Shown: positions 7,397-15,294, counted from the stretch's first letter. The stretch: 16,331 nucleotides of DNA from Acidobacteriota bacterium (GCA_003533545.1 DQEK01000300.1:1-16331), one strand, 5' to 3'. Made by a program: numbers and translations. The notes: generated from the letters alone by a model not told the origin.

Positions 7397-8761
7397 CTAG
7401 TAATCGGCTGCAGCCAGTGAGGCGCGGATGATTTCATTGTCGTTTCGCTGCACGACGTGTCGGTTGGCGAATGCTGGATGGGCCCAACTGACGACACGAT
7501 CAAAGAAGCGTCCAGGTCCATAGCCTGCGGAAGTCGTGGGGTCGATCAGCCGGGTTCGGCTATGTTCCACGTAGCCAGTCGGGGTGAACTCGGCGATGAT
7601 CAGGTCGCCGTCGTCGTTGTGTACAAAGTAACGGTCGCCGTGCTGCACGATAGAGGCGCCACCCCAACGCGCCTGGGGCGTCATTTCTTCGCTCATCCAC
7701 AATCGCTCGCCCGTTCGCGCATCCAGTCCTCGCAGCTCGCCGTAACTGCCAACGCCGTACACGTAATCACCGACAACAAGCGGGGTCGTGATCATGGCAT
7801 GCAGCCCGTCGGTTTGGTCCGGAAGGCTGTCTCGACCGCTGCCCTGCCAGATCATGCTCGCGTCAGGGCGGTCGGTATTGAGTCGCATCATCATCGACCC
7901 TCGATAGAACTGCGACACGAGTAGGTAGTCTCCGCCGCGCGCGGGTGTGGCGACCGAAACGCTCTCTCGTACCTCCCAAGGTTCGTTCCAGTACACAGCG
8001 CCCGTCTCCGGATTGAGTGAGGTCAGGGCCGTCGGATGCCAGACGATCAGCTGCCTGGCGCCGCCTGCCTCATAGATGACCGGCTGGCCGTAGCCCATCT
8101 CGGAGGTGACCTCGATCGCACGCCAGATCTCACGGCCGGTGTGTTTATCGAACGCCATAACGAGTGCGTCGGGTTCCCCACCGACCAGCGTGATCAGGCG
8201 GTCGCCGTCGACCAGTGGCGCGCTCGCGACGCCCCAGGTGGGCACGCTGGTTCCATAGTCCGCGATGTAGTCCTTCTCCCAGAGAAGGTCCCCGGTCTCT
8301 ACGTTGAGGCAGAGCAGTCGGCCGGCAGCCCCGACCACATAGACACGATTCCCGTCGACGGTGGGTGTAGCTCGTGGCCCCACGGCGTAGGAGAACATGA
8401 GCATTCTGTAGGAGGTCGACCACTCGTGGGTCCAGAGCAATTCCCCGGTTTGCTCGTCGAGCACCACCAGTCGCTCCGTGCCATCCACGGTTCGTGATTC
8501 AGGGTCCTCTTCCCAGTCGGTGACAAAGACCCGACCGTCGGCCACAGCTGGACCGGAATAACCGGACCGGACTGGCACTCGCCAGGTGATTTTCAATTCG
8601 TTTGGGAGTTCGTCGACGATGCCGTCTTCGGTCCAGGTGGCCAGTCGGTCAGCCCCTCGCCACTGTGGCCAGTCGTTGGCGATGATGGCCGTTGACGCAA
8701 GAAAGAAGCCGATGAGCACCAGGGACAACCCATTAAAGGGAACGCGGGTCGAGTTTGTCAT
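7397..8761 (-). CDS. Exported PQQ-like beta-propeller (BamB-family) protein
   Basis: The product is 454 residues from ATG 8761. A leader with hydrophobic core LSLVLIGFFLASTAIIA (about 12-28) is followed directly by NDWPQWRG (29-36), the usual start of a mature secreted PQQ-like propeller. Several WD-like blades with the tryptophan-docking pattern follow: LDEQTGELLWTHEW, LNVETGDLLWEKDY, FDKHTGREIWRAI, LNPETGAVYWNEPW and LDARTGERLWMSEE. Such blades can bind PQQ in dehydrogenases, but in this shorter class they usually form a non-enzymatic scaffold, as in BamB. I see no dehydrogenase-specific catalytic residues, so enzymatic activity should not be assumed. The Shine-Dalgarno sequence is weak (AAAGA about 9 nt upstream). 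An in-frame extension to 9004 would overlap the DUF1552 gene and lacks a signal peptide at its start. The gene lies 178 nt downstream of DUF1552 on the same strand, a gap large enough for its own promoter. Confidence 0.88.
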   Translation of the reverse strand: MTNSTRVPFNGLSLVLIGFFLASTAIIANDWPQWRGADRLATWTEDGIVDELPNELKITWRVPVRSGYSGPAVADGRVFVTDWEEDPESRTVDGTERLVVLDEQTGELLWTHEWSTSYRMLMFSYAVGPRATPTVDGNRVYVVGAAGRLLCLNVETGDLLWEKDYIADYGTSVPTWGVASAPLVDGDRLITLVGGEPDALVMAFDKHTGREIWRAIEVTSEMGYGQPVIYEAGGARQLIVWHPTALTSLNPETGAVYWNEPWEVRESVSVATPARGGDYLLVSQFYRGSMMMRLNTDRPDASMIWQGSGRDSLPDQTDGLHAMITTPLVVGDYVYGVGSYGELRGLDARTGERLWMSEEMTPQARWGGASIVQHGDRYFVHNDDGDLIIAEFTPTGYVEHSRTRLIDPTTSAGYGPGRFFDRVVSWAHPAFANRHVVQRNDNEIIRASLAAADY

Positions 8762-8939
8762 GGAAGTATCTTTCGCTATTCCGGGTTTGTGTTTCGAGTC
8801 GATGGCGTGAACGTGGGAAAGCTCGTTACTAGATAGTTGATGCGCTACGCGCGGCACATTTTCGGGATCTGGTCTCGCCCACGAGTGACAACCCTGGCCG
8901 GCCCAGTTGCGGACCCATACGTGCGCTGTCGGAAGATGG

Positions 8940-10274
8940 TCAGGCAAGCGACAGCACGTCGAGGCTGCCGGAGCTGTTCCCGATCCGTTCCACCGGGAAA
9001 CCAAGCTTCTCCATGATGGCCATTAACAGATTAGCCATCGCCGTGTCTTCCGGATAGGTGATGTGTCGGCCGCCGTCCAGACCGCCTGCCGCTCCACCTA
9101 CCAACATGATTGGAAGGTTAATCGGCGCATGGGCGTTCGAGTTCGACATGCCGGCTCCGTAGAGTAGCAGCGAGTGGTCGAGCAAGGAGCCATCGCCGTC
9201 CGGAGTCGATCGCATTTTTTCGACGAACTCCGCGAACAGCGAAACGTGAAAGGTGTTGATCTTCGACATGATTCCGATCTTGGCGGGGTCGTCGAGGTGG
9301 TGCGATAGCGGGTGGTGGGCATCGGGGATCCCGATCTCATTGTAGGTTCGACCGCTGATTTCTCGTCCCACCATGAAGCTGACAACCCGGGTTAGGTCGG
9401 TTTGATATGCCAGAAGCTGTAGGTCGAACATCAACCGCATGTGTTCCTCGAACGTGGCAGGAACGCCTGCCGGTTGTTGCACCAATGGCAGCGTCCGGTC
9501 ACTTTGCTCCTCGGCTTTCTGGATGCGTCGTTCGATGTCACGGACGGCGTCGAGATACTGATCGATCTTGTGACGGTCCTCGGGACCGAGTCCACGCTGT
9601 AGGGTGTCGACCTTTTCCGTAACGGAATCAAGGATGCTGCGGTCTTCCTTCAACCGTGCCTGGCGTACGCTCGGGTCGGTGCTTCCGGTGTCGCCGAAGA
9701 GCCGCTCGAAGACCACGCGCGGGTCGTTCTCCATCGGGAGCGGCGTGGTCGGTGTTCGCCACGAGATCGTATTGGTGTAGGCGCAACTGAAGCGTGCGTC
9801 ACACGAACCGGCAAAGTCACGACCGTCAAGGGCTAACTCGAGCGAGGAGAGCTGCGTGTGCTGCCCCAGGTGACTGCCAAGCATTTGGTCGATCGACGTG
9901 CCCGATTCGATTTCCGCCCCGTCGGTCATCTTGCCGGGAACGCCGGTGAGGAATTTCGTCGACGCGCCGGCATGAGCGCCGCCGCCGGGACCGGGGTTTA
10001 GGCCGGTCAGTACGAGCGTTCGGTCTCGGAACGGCACCATCGGCTGCAAGATCGGTGAGAAATCGAAGGCGCTTCCATCTCCCTTCGGGGTCCAGTGCTG
10101 CATTGCCATCCCGTTCGGCACGTACAGCACGCCGAACCGACGCATCCCCCGCGCTGGTGTGTTGCGGATGGCCGAGACGGCCGGCACCATACCGTCGAGT
10201 AGCGGTAATGCCAACGTTGCACCGAGGCCGCGGAGGACCGTGCGCCGCGGAATCGCCTTCTTGGTGATGATCAT
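8940..10274 (-). CDS. DUF1552 domain-containing protein, Tat-exported
   Basis: The product is 444 residues. The N-terminus has a twin-arginine signal: IPRRTVLRGLG with Arg10-Arg11, then hydrophobic ATLALPLLDGM. This implies export of a folded, possibly cofactor-bearing protein. The body matches DUF1552 (PF07586): RFGVLYVPNGMAMQHWTP, GLNPGPGGGAHAGASTKFLTG, a His-rich DAHHPLSHHLDD (from Asp318) and LLYGAGMSNSNAHAPINLP. DUF1552 is generally considered related to DUF1501 and the alkaline phosphatase/sulfatase superfamily, but its reaction is not established. The His/Asp-rich motif suggests a metal site, which is my inference. Its ATG overlaps the stop of the DUF1592 gene by 4 nt (ATGA), so the two are translationally coupled. 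This gene pair recurs across Acidobacteria and Planctomycetes, and the products probably act together in the periplasm. Confidence 0.93.
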   Translation of the reverse strand: MIITKKAIPRRTVLRGLGATLALPLLDGMVPAVSAIRNTPARGMRRFGVLYVPNGMAMQHWTPKGDGSAFDFSPILQPMVPFRDRTLVLTGLNPGPGGGAHAGASTKFLTGVPGKMTDGAEIESGTSIDQMLGSHLGQHTQLSSLELALDGRDFAGSCDARFSCAYTNTISWRTPTTPLPMENDPRVVFERLFGDTGSTDPSVRQARLKEDRSILDSVTEKVDTLQRGLGPEDRHKIDQYLDAVRDIERRIQKAEEQSDRTLPLVQQPAGVPATFEEHMRLMFDLQLLAYQTDLTRVVSFMVGREISGRTYNEIGIPDAHHPLSHHLDDPAKIGIMSKINTFHVSLFAEFVEKMRSTPDGDGSLLDHSLLLYGAGMSNSNAHAPINLPIMLVGGAAGGLDGGRHITYPEDTAMANLLMAIMEKLGFPVERIGNSSGSLDVLSLA

Positions 10275-12718
10275 GACCCTGTACTCCGCATGAGAAATGG
10301 AGGGCTTTCGACGATGCCCAGCACGAGTGAGGACCAGCGGTAGTCGGTCGCCGCCGCGTTCCGTGTGATCCGTCGGACCGTCGGGTAGTCGAAATGTTCA
10401 AGCGACCGACCGAGTGCGTAGGCCAGTAGTTTTTCGGTGACCGTGTTCACCAACGGTTCGGGGTTGTCTACGAGTAGCGCTCGTAACCCCGAGAGTCCAT
10501 CAAACGTAGTGCCGGTCGGCATGGCACCGGAGGCGTCAATCTGTGCGCGCGCGTCGGTCGTTCGCCACGCGCCGATCGCATCGAAATTCTCCAAAGCGAA
10601 GCCGAGCGGGTCCATCGGAGCGTGACACCCCGCACAGACGGGGTTCTCGCGATGCTGTTCCATCAATTGACGGGCCGTGGCGGGTTGTCCGTCGCGACCG
10701 CGGTTGGGAAACGATGGCACATCGGGTGGGGGAGCAGGTGGAGGACTACCGAGTAGGTTCTCAAGCACCCACTTTCCCCGCAGGACCGGTGAGGTTCGAT
10801 TGGGATAGGACGTGACGGTAAGGAGCCCGCCGTGCGCAAGTAGGCCGCCGCGCCGCTCGTCGCTGAGCGTGACCTTCCGGAACCGGTTGCCGTACACCCC
10901 TCGGATTCCGTAGTGCGCGGCGAGTCGTTCGTTGACGAAGGTGTAGTCAGCGCCGAGTAGATCGACGATGCTCTGGTCGTCACGAACAATACTCTCGACG
11001 AACAACTCCGTCTCTCGCTTGAAAGCGCCGCGGAGATTCTCGTCGAATGTCGGAAATATGTTGGGGTCGGGTGTCACATTCGGGATGTTGCGAAGGAGAA
11101 GCCATTGTCCGATGAAATTGTCGACCAGTGCTGATGCTCTAGGGTCGGCCAGCATACGGTGCACCTGACCGGCTAGGACCGCCGGGTCACGGAGCTCACC
11201 GCTGATCGCAAGGTCAAGCAACGCCTCGTCTGGGATAGTGCTCCAAAGAAAGAACGATAGTCGAGAGGCCAACGCGATGGAACTAACTGGGTAACTGGTG
11301 CCTGGTGCGGTTCCCTCCGCGTCACGTTCGACGCGAAAGATGAATTCCGGATCGGCGAGCATCCGTTGCAGAGCCAGCTGGATCCCGGCTTCGAAACCGT
11401 CGGTACGACCACGGGTTTCGTAAAAATCAAGCAGTACATCGAGATCGCGTTCGCCTACGGGGCGGCGGTAGGCTCGACGCGATAACTTCGACAGAATCTC
11501 TTTGGCGCAGTCCGCAGCGGGGTCACCGCGATCGGGGTGGCACGTGAAAATCGTGCGCCGACTGGCGGTGTCTCCAGGGCCATCGATCCGATGCGGTCCG
11601 CCGATGTCGACGCGATCGACCAACGCGTTCCCGTTCCACCGTTCGTTGATCGCGAGGGGAAAGCCGGTTTGTCTCGGTTGTAGGACACCTTCCGGCTGCC
11701 AGAGCTTACGTTCAAAGGAGATTCCGACCACCCGCTCACCGGCCTCGGCGTTGAAGGTGACCTCGAGGTCATTGTCTGCCTCCAGCACGTAGGTTTCCCA
11801 GTCTGGATGACCGAACAGTGGGGTGTTTCCGGCAAAGCTGGCGGGCACGGGGGTTGCGTGGGGCGGAGCCGCACCTCCGACGGTAAAGCGTTTGATGAGC
11901 CGGCCATCTACGCGAACGTCGAGTTGCTGCGGCGTACCGAGGCCGCGGATGTAGTCGGTGTAAGTGCGTTGGAGTCGAAGCTTGATCGAGTATTGACCGT
12001 TAACCGGGAACCGATGCCGAATGGCGATGCCCCCACGGGACCCGAACGGTAAGTCCTCGCTCAGTCGGTCGTCTTGATACATGAGCAGCGGGACGCTGTG
12101 AGTTTCGGTCGTGGCCACGGGTGGTGATAGCCCAACGGCAAGTCGGCTGACCTTTCGTGCGGTCGACATGTAACGCTCTAGCAGCGTCGGAGAGACCGAG
12201 AGGACAGCAGCCATGTTGTCGAAGCCGTGCTCGTCGGCGTCGTCTGCGGGCAGCAGGCCGGAGACATCAACTTTGACCTTGAGCAGGTCGCGGATTGCGT
12301 TCTGGTATTCCGCACGGTTGAGGCGATGAAAAGTCTCGGTCCGGCCGGCTACCGGTCTGGCGAGTGCGGCTCGGTCGAGTTCGGTCTCGAGGTAGGAGAC
12401 CAGCGCTGCCGTGGCGGTGTGGTCTGGCCGAGGCCGTCCCGGCGGCGGCATAGCGCCCACTCGAAGTTTTCGGATCACGTGCTCCCAGACCGCGGCTCCG
12501 GTGTTAACCCGAGTCAGGTCCATCGTATCGAGGGCAAGCCCCGCGGTGTTCAACTGGGAGTTGTGACAGGTGATGCAGTAGCGGTCGAGCAGAGTCCGGT
12601 GTGGCGTGGTCGCCCCCGGAACGGGAGCAGGCTGGCCTTCTCCCGCGGTTAACTCCACGGAAGCCGTGCCGGCGAGGACCGCGCAAGCCAACAGGAAGGC
12701 GGAAAAACTTGGTTTCAT
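10271..12718 (-). CDS. DUF1587/DUF1592/DUF1588/DUF1585 protein with two c-heme motifs
   Basis: The product is 815 residues with a signal peptide (about 1-26). A Planctomycete-type cytochrome c region follows, with YCITCHN (Cys48, Cys51, His52) and KLRVGAMPPPG, whose Met90 is a candidate distal heme ligand. DUF1587 starts at HRLNRAEYQ (131). A roughly 100-residue beta-rich stretch (about 235-335, YSIKLRLQR...LDVRVDGR...DLEVTFNAEAG) resembles a carbohydrate-binding module. Then come DUF1595 (CAKEILSKLSRRAYRRP), DUF1592 (PEFIFRVE...LASRLSFFLWSTIPDEAL), DUF1588 (HGGLLTVTSYPNRTSPVLRGKWVLENLLG) with CAGCH (Cys695, Cys698, His699), and DUF1585 at the C-terminus. The arrangement is complete and of normal length. 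The biochemical role is unknown; a secreted redox protein acting on a polymer or its breakdown products is a common guess. It is the first gene of its strand's cluster and is divergent from the ankyrin gene. Confidence 0.93.
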   Translation of the reverse strand: MKPSFSAFLLACAVLAGTASVELTAGEGQPAPVPGATTPHRTLLDRYCITCHNSQLNTAGLALDTMDLTRVNTGAAVWEHVIRKLRVGAMPPPGRPRPDHTATAALVSYLETELDRAALARPVAGRTETFHRLNRAEYQNAIRDLLKVKVDVSGLLPADDADEHGFDNMAAVLSVSPTLLERYMSTARKVSRLAVGLSPPVATTETHSVPLLMYQDDRLSEDLPFGSRGGIAIRHRFPVNGQYSIKLRLQRTYTDYIRGLGTPQQLDVRVDGRLIKRFTVGGAAPPHATPVPASFAGNTPLFGHPDWETYVLEADNDLEVTFNAEAGERVVGISFERKLWQPEGVLQPRQTGFPLAINERWNGNALVDRVDIGGPHRIDGPGDTASRRTIFTCHPDRGDPAADCAKEILSKLSRRAYRRPVGERDLDVLLDFYETRGRTDGFEAGIQLALQRMLADPEFIFRVERDAEGTAPGTSYPVSSIALASRLSFFLWSTIPDEALLDLAISGELRDPAVLAGQVHRMLADPRASALVDNFIGQWLLLRNIPNVTPDPNIFPTFDENLRGAFKRETELFVESIVRDDQSIVDLLGADYTFVNERLAAHYGIRGVYGNRFRKVTLSDERRGGLLAHGGLLTVTSYPNRTSPVLRGKWVLENLLGSPPPAPPPDVPSFPNRGRDGQPATARQLMEQHRENPVCAGCHAPMDPLGFALENFDAIGAWRTTDARAQIDASGAMPTGTTFDGLSGLRALLVDNPEPLVNTVTEKLLAYALGRSLEHFDYPTVRRITRNAAATDYRWSSLVLGIVESPPFLMRSTGS

Positions 12719-12729
12719 CCTGTTTCCAA

Positions 12730-12742
12730 GGGCGTAGCGCCC
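12730..12742. repeat. Short inverted repeat in the divergent intergenic region
   Basis: GGGCG-TAG-CGCCC is a perfect 5-bp inverted repeat with a 3-base centre, lying 11 nt before the DUF1592 start on the minus strand. It could be an operator half-site pair or a small leader hairpin. It has no T-tract, so it is not a terminator. This is only a sequence observation. Confidence 0.3.
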
Positions 12743-12779
12743 GACCTGACGCTTCTGATGGTCACCGATGACTGAAACA

Positions 12780-12809
12780 TTGTCAACGATTCCACGGCCA
12801 CGGTAGCAT
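12780..12809 (+). promoter_or_regulatory. Candidate sigma70-type promoter for the ankyrin gene
   Basis: TTGTCA (12780-12785, one mismatch from TTGACA) and TAGCAT (12804-12809) are separated by 18 nt. Transcription would start near 12815, the ATG of the ankyrin gene, giving a leaderless or nearly leaderless mRNA. Both hexamers are imperfect, so this is tentative. Confidence 0.2.
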
Positions 12810-12814
12810 GGGGC

Positions 12815-14323
12815 ATGCGGCGCGGGAATCCACGGGAGCTGTCTGGTATGTCGATGGCCATCGGACTGGTGCTCGTCGTGAGTGCGGGACCGGCGGTCGG
12901 ACAGGTGTCACAAGGGCGCCTGATCGACGCGGTCAAGCGGCAGGATGTGACGGCGATCGAAGCTCTGCTGAGAGACGGCGCTGAGGTTAACGAAGCGCAG
13001 GGTGATGGTGCGACCGTGTTGCATTGGGCGGTCTACCTGGACGATGCGCCCACAGTGCGAGCGTTGCTCGCCTCGGGCGCCAGGGTTGGGGTGACGAACG
13101 ACCTTGGCGTGACTCCACTGTGGTTGGCCTGTAACAACGGAAGTGCCACGCTGGTCTCTGTCTTGCTCGGTGCCGGCGCGAATCCCAATGCCGCATTGCC
13201 ATCCGGCGAGACTCCTCTGATGACGGCGTCTCGCACCGGTAATGCCGACGCGGTGCGGGCGCTGCTCGCGTATGACGCAGACGTGAGTGCGAAGGAAACT
13301 TCACACGGACAGACGGCGCTCATGTGGGCCGTGGCGCAGCGGCATTCCGCGGTCGTCGCGGCGCTGCTTGGCCACGGTGCGAGCGTACGTGATCGCTCGA
13401 AGGCCTACCCACAGGTGATTAGTTCGTCCGGCAATGCGGATCGCAGTGGTGTGTATGAGATTGACCAGGGTGGGTATACACCGTTGTTGTTTGCGGCTCG
13501 TCATGGCGACCTGGCATCTGCCCGGTTGCTCGTGGCCGCTGGTGCCGATGTGGGCGATGTCGCCGCGATGGGGACCAGCGCATTAGTCGTAGCCGCCCAC
13601 AGCGGGCACGGAGCCGTTGCGGAATTCCTGCTGGAACAGGGGGCCGATCCATCGGCTGCCGGAGCTGGATACACGGCGCTGCACGCGGCTGTGCTACGGG
13701 GTGAGGTGGCTCTGGTTGACGCCCTGCTGACAAATGGTGCCGACCCGGATCCTAGCCTAATCCGCGGGACGCCAGCTCGACGGGTCAGTGCCGACTGGGG
13801 GCTGCCCCACAGCATGATCGGCGCGACGCCACTCTGGCTGGCGGCGCGGTTCCGCGAGCCTAAAATCATGCGTGCCTTGACCGAACATGGGGCGAATCCG
13901 TTGACCGTGGTCGGTGGTACGACGGCGGTAATGGCGGCGCTCCAGGGGGGGACGACTCGGGGGCGCTTTGGGATCACGTCAGTCGACGCCGGCGAGGAGA
14001 GACGTCGTACCGTCGACGCGGTAACACTCGCGCTTGATGCTGGGGCAGATGTTAACGGCCAACGTGAAAACGGTGACACCGCGCTGCACGTTGCGGCCAC
14101 TCGCCGACTCGACGACGTGATCGAATTGTTGGTCGCTCGTGGTGCGACCCTTGACGTTCGCAACGCGAGCGGACAGACCGCGTTGGGGTTGGCGATGTCG
14201 GGGCCGCAAGGGACGGCCGCGCTCTATACCCCGGGCGGAGGCAGTTCCAGCACAGTGTCGCTGCTGCGTGGGCTTGGCGCGACCGACGAGGGCAGTCGGC
14301 CGGACTCTGACGATGCTCGGTGA
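12815..14323 (+). CDS. Secreted ankyrin-repeat protein
   Basis: The product is 502 residues. A signal peptide with a basic n-region (MRRGNPREL) and core SMAIGLVLVVSAGPAVG ends near residue 30, so the repeats should be periplasmic or outer. From residue 35 on, roughly ten ankyrin repeats are readable through motifs such as GATVLHWAV, GVTPLWLACNNG, GETPLMTASRTGN, GQTALMWAVAQRH, GYTPLLFAARHGD, GYTALHAAVLRGE, GATPLWLAARFRE and GDTALHVAATRR. Two non-ankyrin insertions interrupt the stack: about 191-219, and about 311-335 with DWGLPHSMI just before GATPLWLAA. Ankyrin stacks bind proteins, and the partner here is unknown. I recall secreted ankyrin proteins of this layout next to DUF1592/DUF1552 genes in Acidobacteria, which fits this divergent arrangement. 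The start could instead be ATG 12848, which has GGGAG 9 nt upstream; it would lose the basic n-region. Probably the first gene of an operon with the aldolase and PQQ genes. Confidence 0.92.
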   Translation: MRRGNPRELSGMSMAIGLVLVVSAGPAVGQVSQGRLIDAVKRQDVTAIEALLRDGAEVNEAQGDGATVLHWAVYLDDAPTVRALLASGARVGVTNDLGVTPLWLACNNGSATLVSVLLGAGANPNAALPSGETPLMTASRTGNADAVRALLAYDADVSAKETSHGQTALMWAVAQRHSAVVAALLGHGASVRDRSKAYPQVISSSGNADRSGVYEIDQGGYTPLLFAARHGDLASARLLVAAGADVGDVAAMGTSALVVAAHSGHGAVAEFLLEQGADPSAAGAGYTALHAAVLRGEVALVDALLTNGADPDPSLIRGTPARRVSADWGLPHSMIGATPLWLAARFREPKIMRALTEHGANPLTVVGGTTAVMAALQGGTTRGRFGITSVDAGEERRRTVDAVTLALDAGADVNGQRENGDTALHVAATRRLDDVIELLVARGATLDVRNASGQTALGLAMSGPQGTAALYTPGGGSSSTVSLLRGLGATDEGSRPDSDDAR

Positions 14324-14397
14324 TCGGCGATGCTTGGCGCTGCACGGGGTCCGGCGGCGGGAGCGGGGCGTTTCCGGCCAGTAGCGTGAACGAGACT

Positions 14398-15261
14398 ATG
14401 CGACACATGCGGCGCGCCCTGGTCGTCACGCTTATGGTCACGGCCATGGATGTGGTGCTTGAGCCGGCGAGTGCTCAGGAGGTGGGGCCGGTCAATCGGA
14501 TTATTGACCGCCTGCAGCAGGACCGACCCGCGATCGGTACGTTCACCCGATCCGCTAATCCAGACCTGGACTTTGTCGTTATCGACACGCAATACGGCGA
14601 GTTTGACATTGGTGCGGTGGAGCAGGCCTTGGCTCGAATGCAGACAGGAAACGGGGCGCCAACTGCCGCGCCGATTGTGCGCATTCCGTATGAGGCGAGA
14701 GAGTCTCCGCAGACAGTGGTCGGGCAAGTGCTTGATGCCGGTGTGTTCGGGGTGATGTTTCCCGACATCGAGACGAAGGAACAGGCGGCGACTGCCATAA
14801 GTTCGATGCGATTCGTGCAGCCGGCAGGAGCACACGGTGAGACACCACCTGGTCTACGGGAGTTTGTGCCTGGTTCGGCGCCGGAATTTTGGGGGCTGAG
14901 CGATCGGGAGTACCAGTCTCGGGCTGACATCTGGCCACTCGATCAGTCCGGGGCCCTGATTGCGATGCTGCAAATTGAATCGCTAACAGCGGTCGATCAT
15001 CTCGATGACATTCTCGATGTTCCCGGGATTGGTGCGATTTTCTTGGGTCCAACCGACCTGGCCGAGTCAATTGGCGCGACCGGCCCCAACGCTCCGAGGG
15101 TGGAGGCGCTTGTGCAAAGGGTTCTCGGAGTGTGTCTTGAGAGGAATGTTCCCTGCGGGTATCCGATCGTAGCGCGAACGCCGGAAGACGCTGAACGCGA
15201 GACGGCGAGACGCCTGAACGAAGGTTTTAAGGTGCTGGCGGTTATGACCGTTTCGAGATAG
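14398..15261 (+). CDS. Exported HpcH/HpaI aldolase-family protein with altered active site
   Basis: The product is 287 residues from ATG 14398, with a signal peptide MRHMRRALVV... ending ...LEPASAQ (27). That is unusual, because HpcH/HpaI aldolases (PF03328) are normally cytosolic. The TIM-barrel signature is clear: DFVVIDTQYGEFD, VRIPYEA, DAGVFGVMFPDIET, LQIESLTAVDHLDDI and GIGAIFLGPTDLAESIG. The pyruvate/metal-binding set seems kept: Arg95 (as HpcH Arg70), Gln192, Glu194 and Asp220 (as Gln147, Glu149 and Asp175, with the same 26-residue Glu-Asp spacing). The catalytic Glu-His of the usual IDxEH motif reads Gln65-Tyr66, so the His base is missing. The fold could therefore bind a metal and keto-acid but cleave differently or not at all. 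It starts 74 nt after the ankyrin stop and ends 33 nt before the PQQ dehydrogenase, so an operon is likely. No strong Shine-Dalgarno sequence is visible. Confidence 0.88.
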   Translation: MRHMRRALVVTLMVTAMDVVLEPASAQEVGPVNRIIDRLQQDRPAIGTFTRSANPDLDFVVIDTQYGEFDIGAVEQALARMQTGNGAPTAAPIVRIPYEARESPQTVVGQVLDAGVFGVMFPDIETKEQAATAISSMRFVQPAGAHGETPPGLREFVPGSAPEFWGLSDREYQSRADIWPLDQSGALIAMLQIESLTAVDHLDDILDVPGIGAIFLGPTDLAESIGATGPNAPRVEALVQRVLGVCLERNVPCGYPIVARTPEDAERETARRLNEGFKVLAVMTVSR

Positions 15262-15280
15262 GCCGAAGAAGTGTCTGACC

Positions 15281-15287
15281 AGGGAGG
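15281..15287 (+). promoter_or_regulatory. Strong ribosome binding site of the PQQ dehydrogenase gene
   Basis: AGGGAGG lies 7 nt before the ATG at 15295, just after the aldolase stop. It marks the start of a gene that has no stop inside the window. Confidence 0.7.
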
Positions 15288-15294
15288 CTGCAAG

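Noticed and set aside
7342..7521. Longer form of the GYD protein starting at 7521
   Set aside because: It overlaps the 3' end of the PQQ-like gene, while MAKYLVLG at 7341 has a good Shine-Dalgarno sequence and is the usual family N-terminus.
8762..9004. N-terminal extension of the PQQ-like propeller to 9004
   Set aside because: The extra 81 residues have no family likeness, overlap the end of the DUF1552 gene, and would bury the signal peptide seen right after ATG 8761.
13501..14163. 220-codon minus-strand open frame inside the ankyrin gene
   Set aside because: It is Ser/Ala/Pro/Thr-rich, an artefact of reading antisense to a repetitive ankyrin gene.
12815..14323. Ankyrin repeats considered as DNA-level tandem repeats or a eukaryote-derived effector
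   Set aside because: The repeats are degenerate at the nucleotide level, the gene matches its surroundings in base composition, and it has a bacterial Sec signal peptide. Nothing indicates recent transfer.
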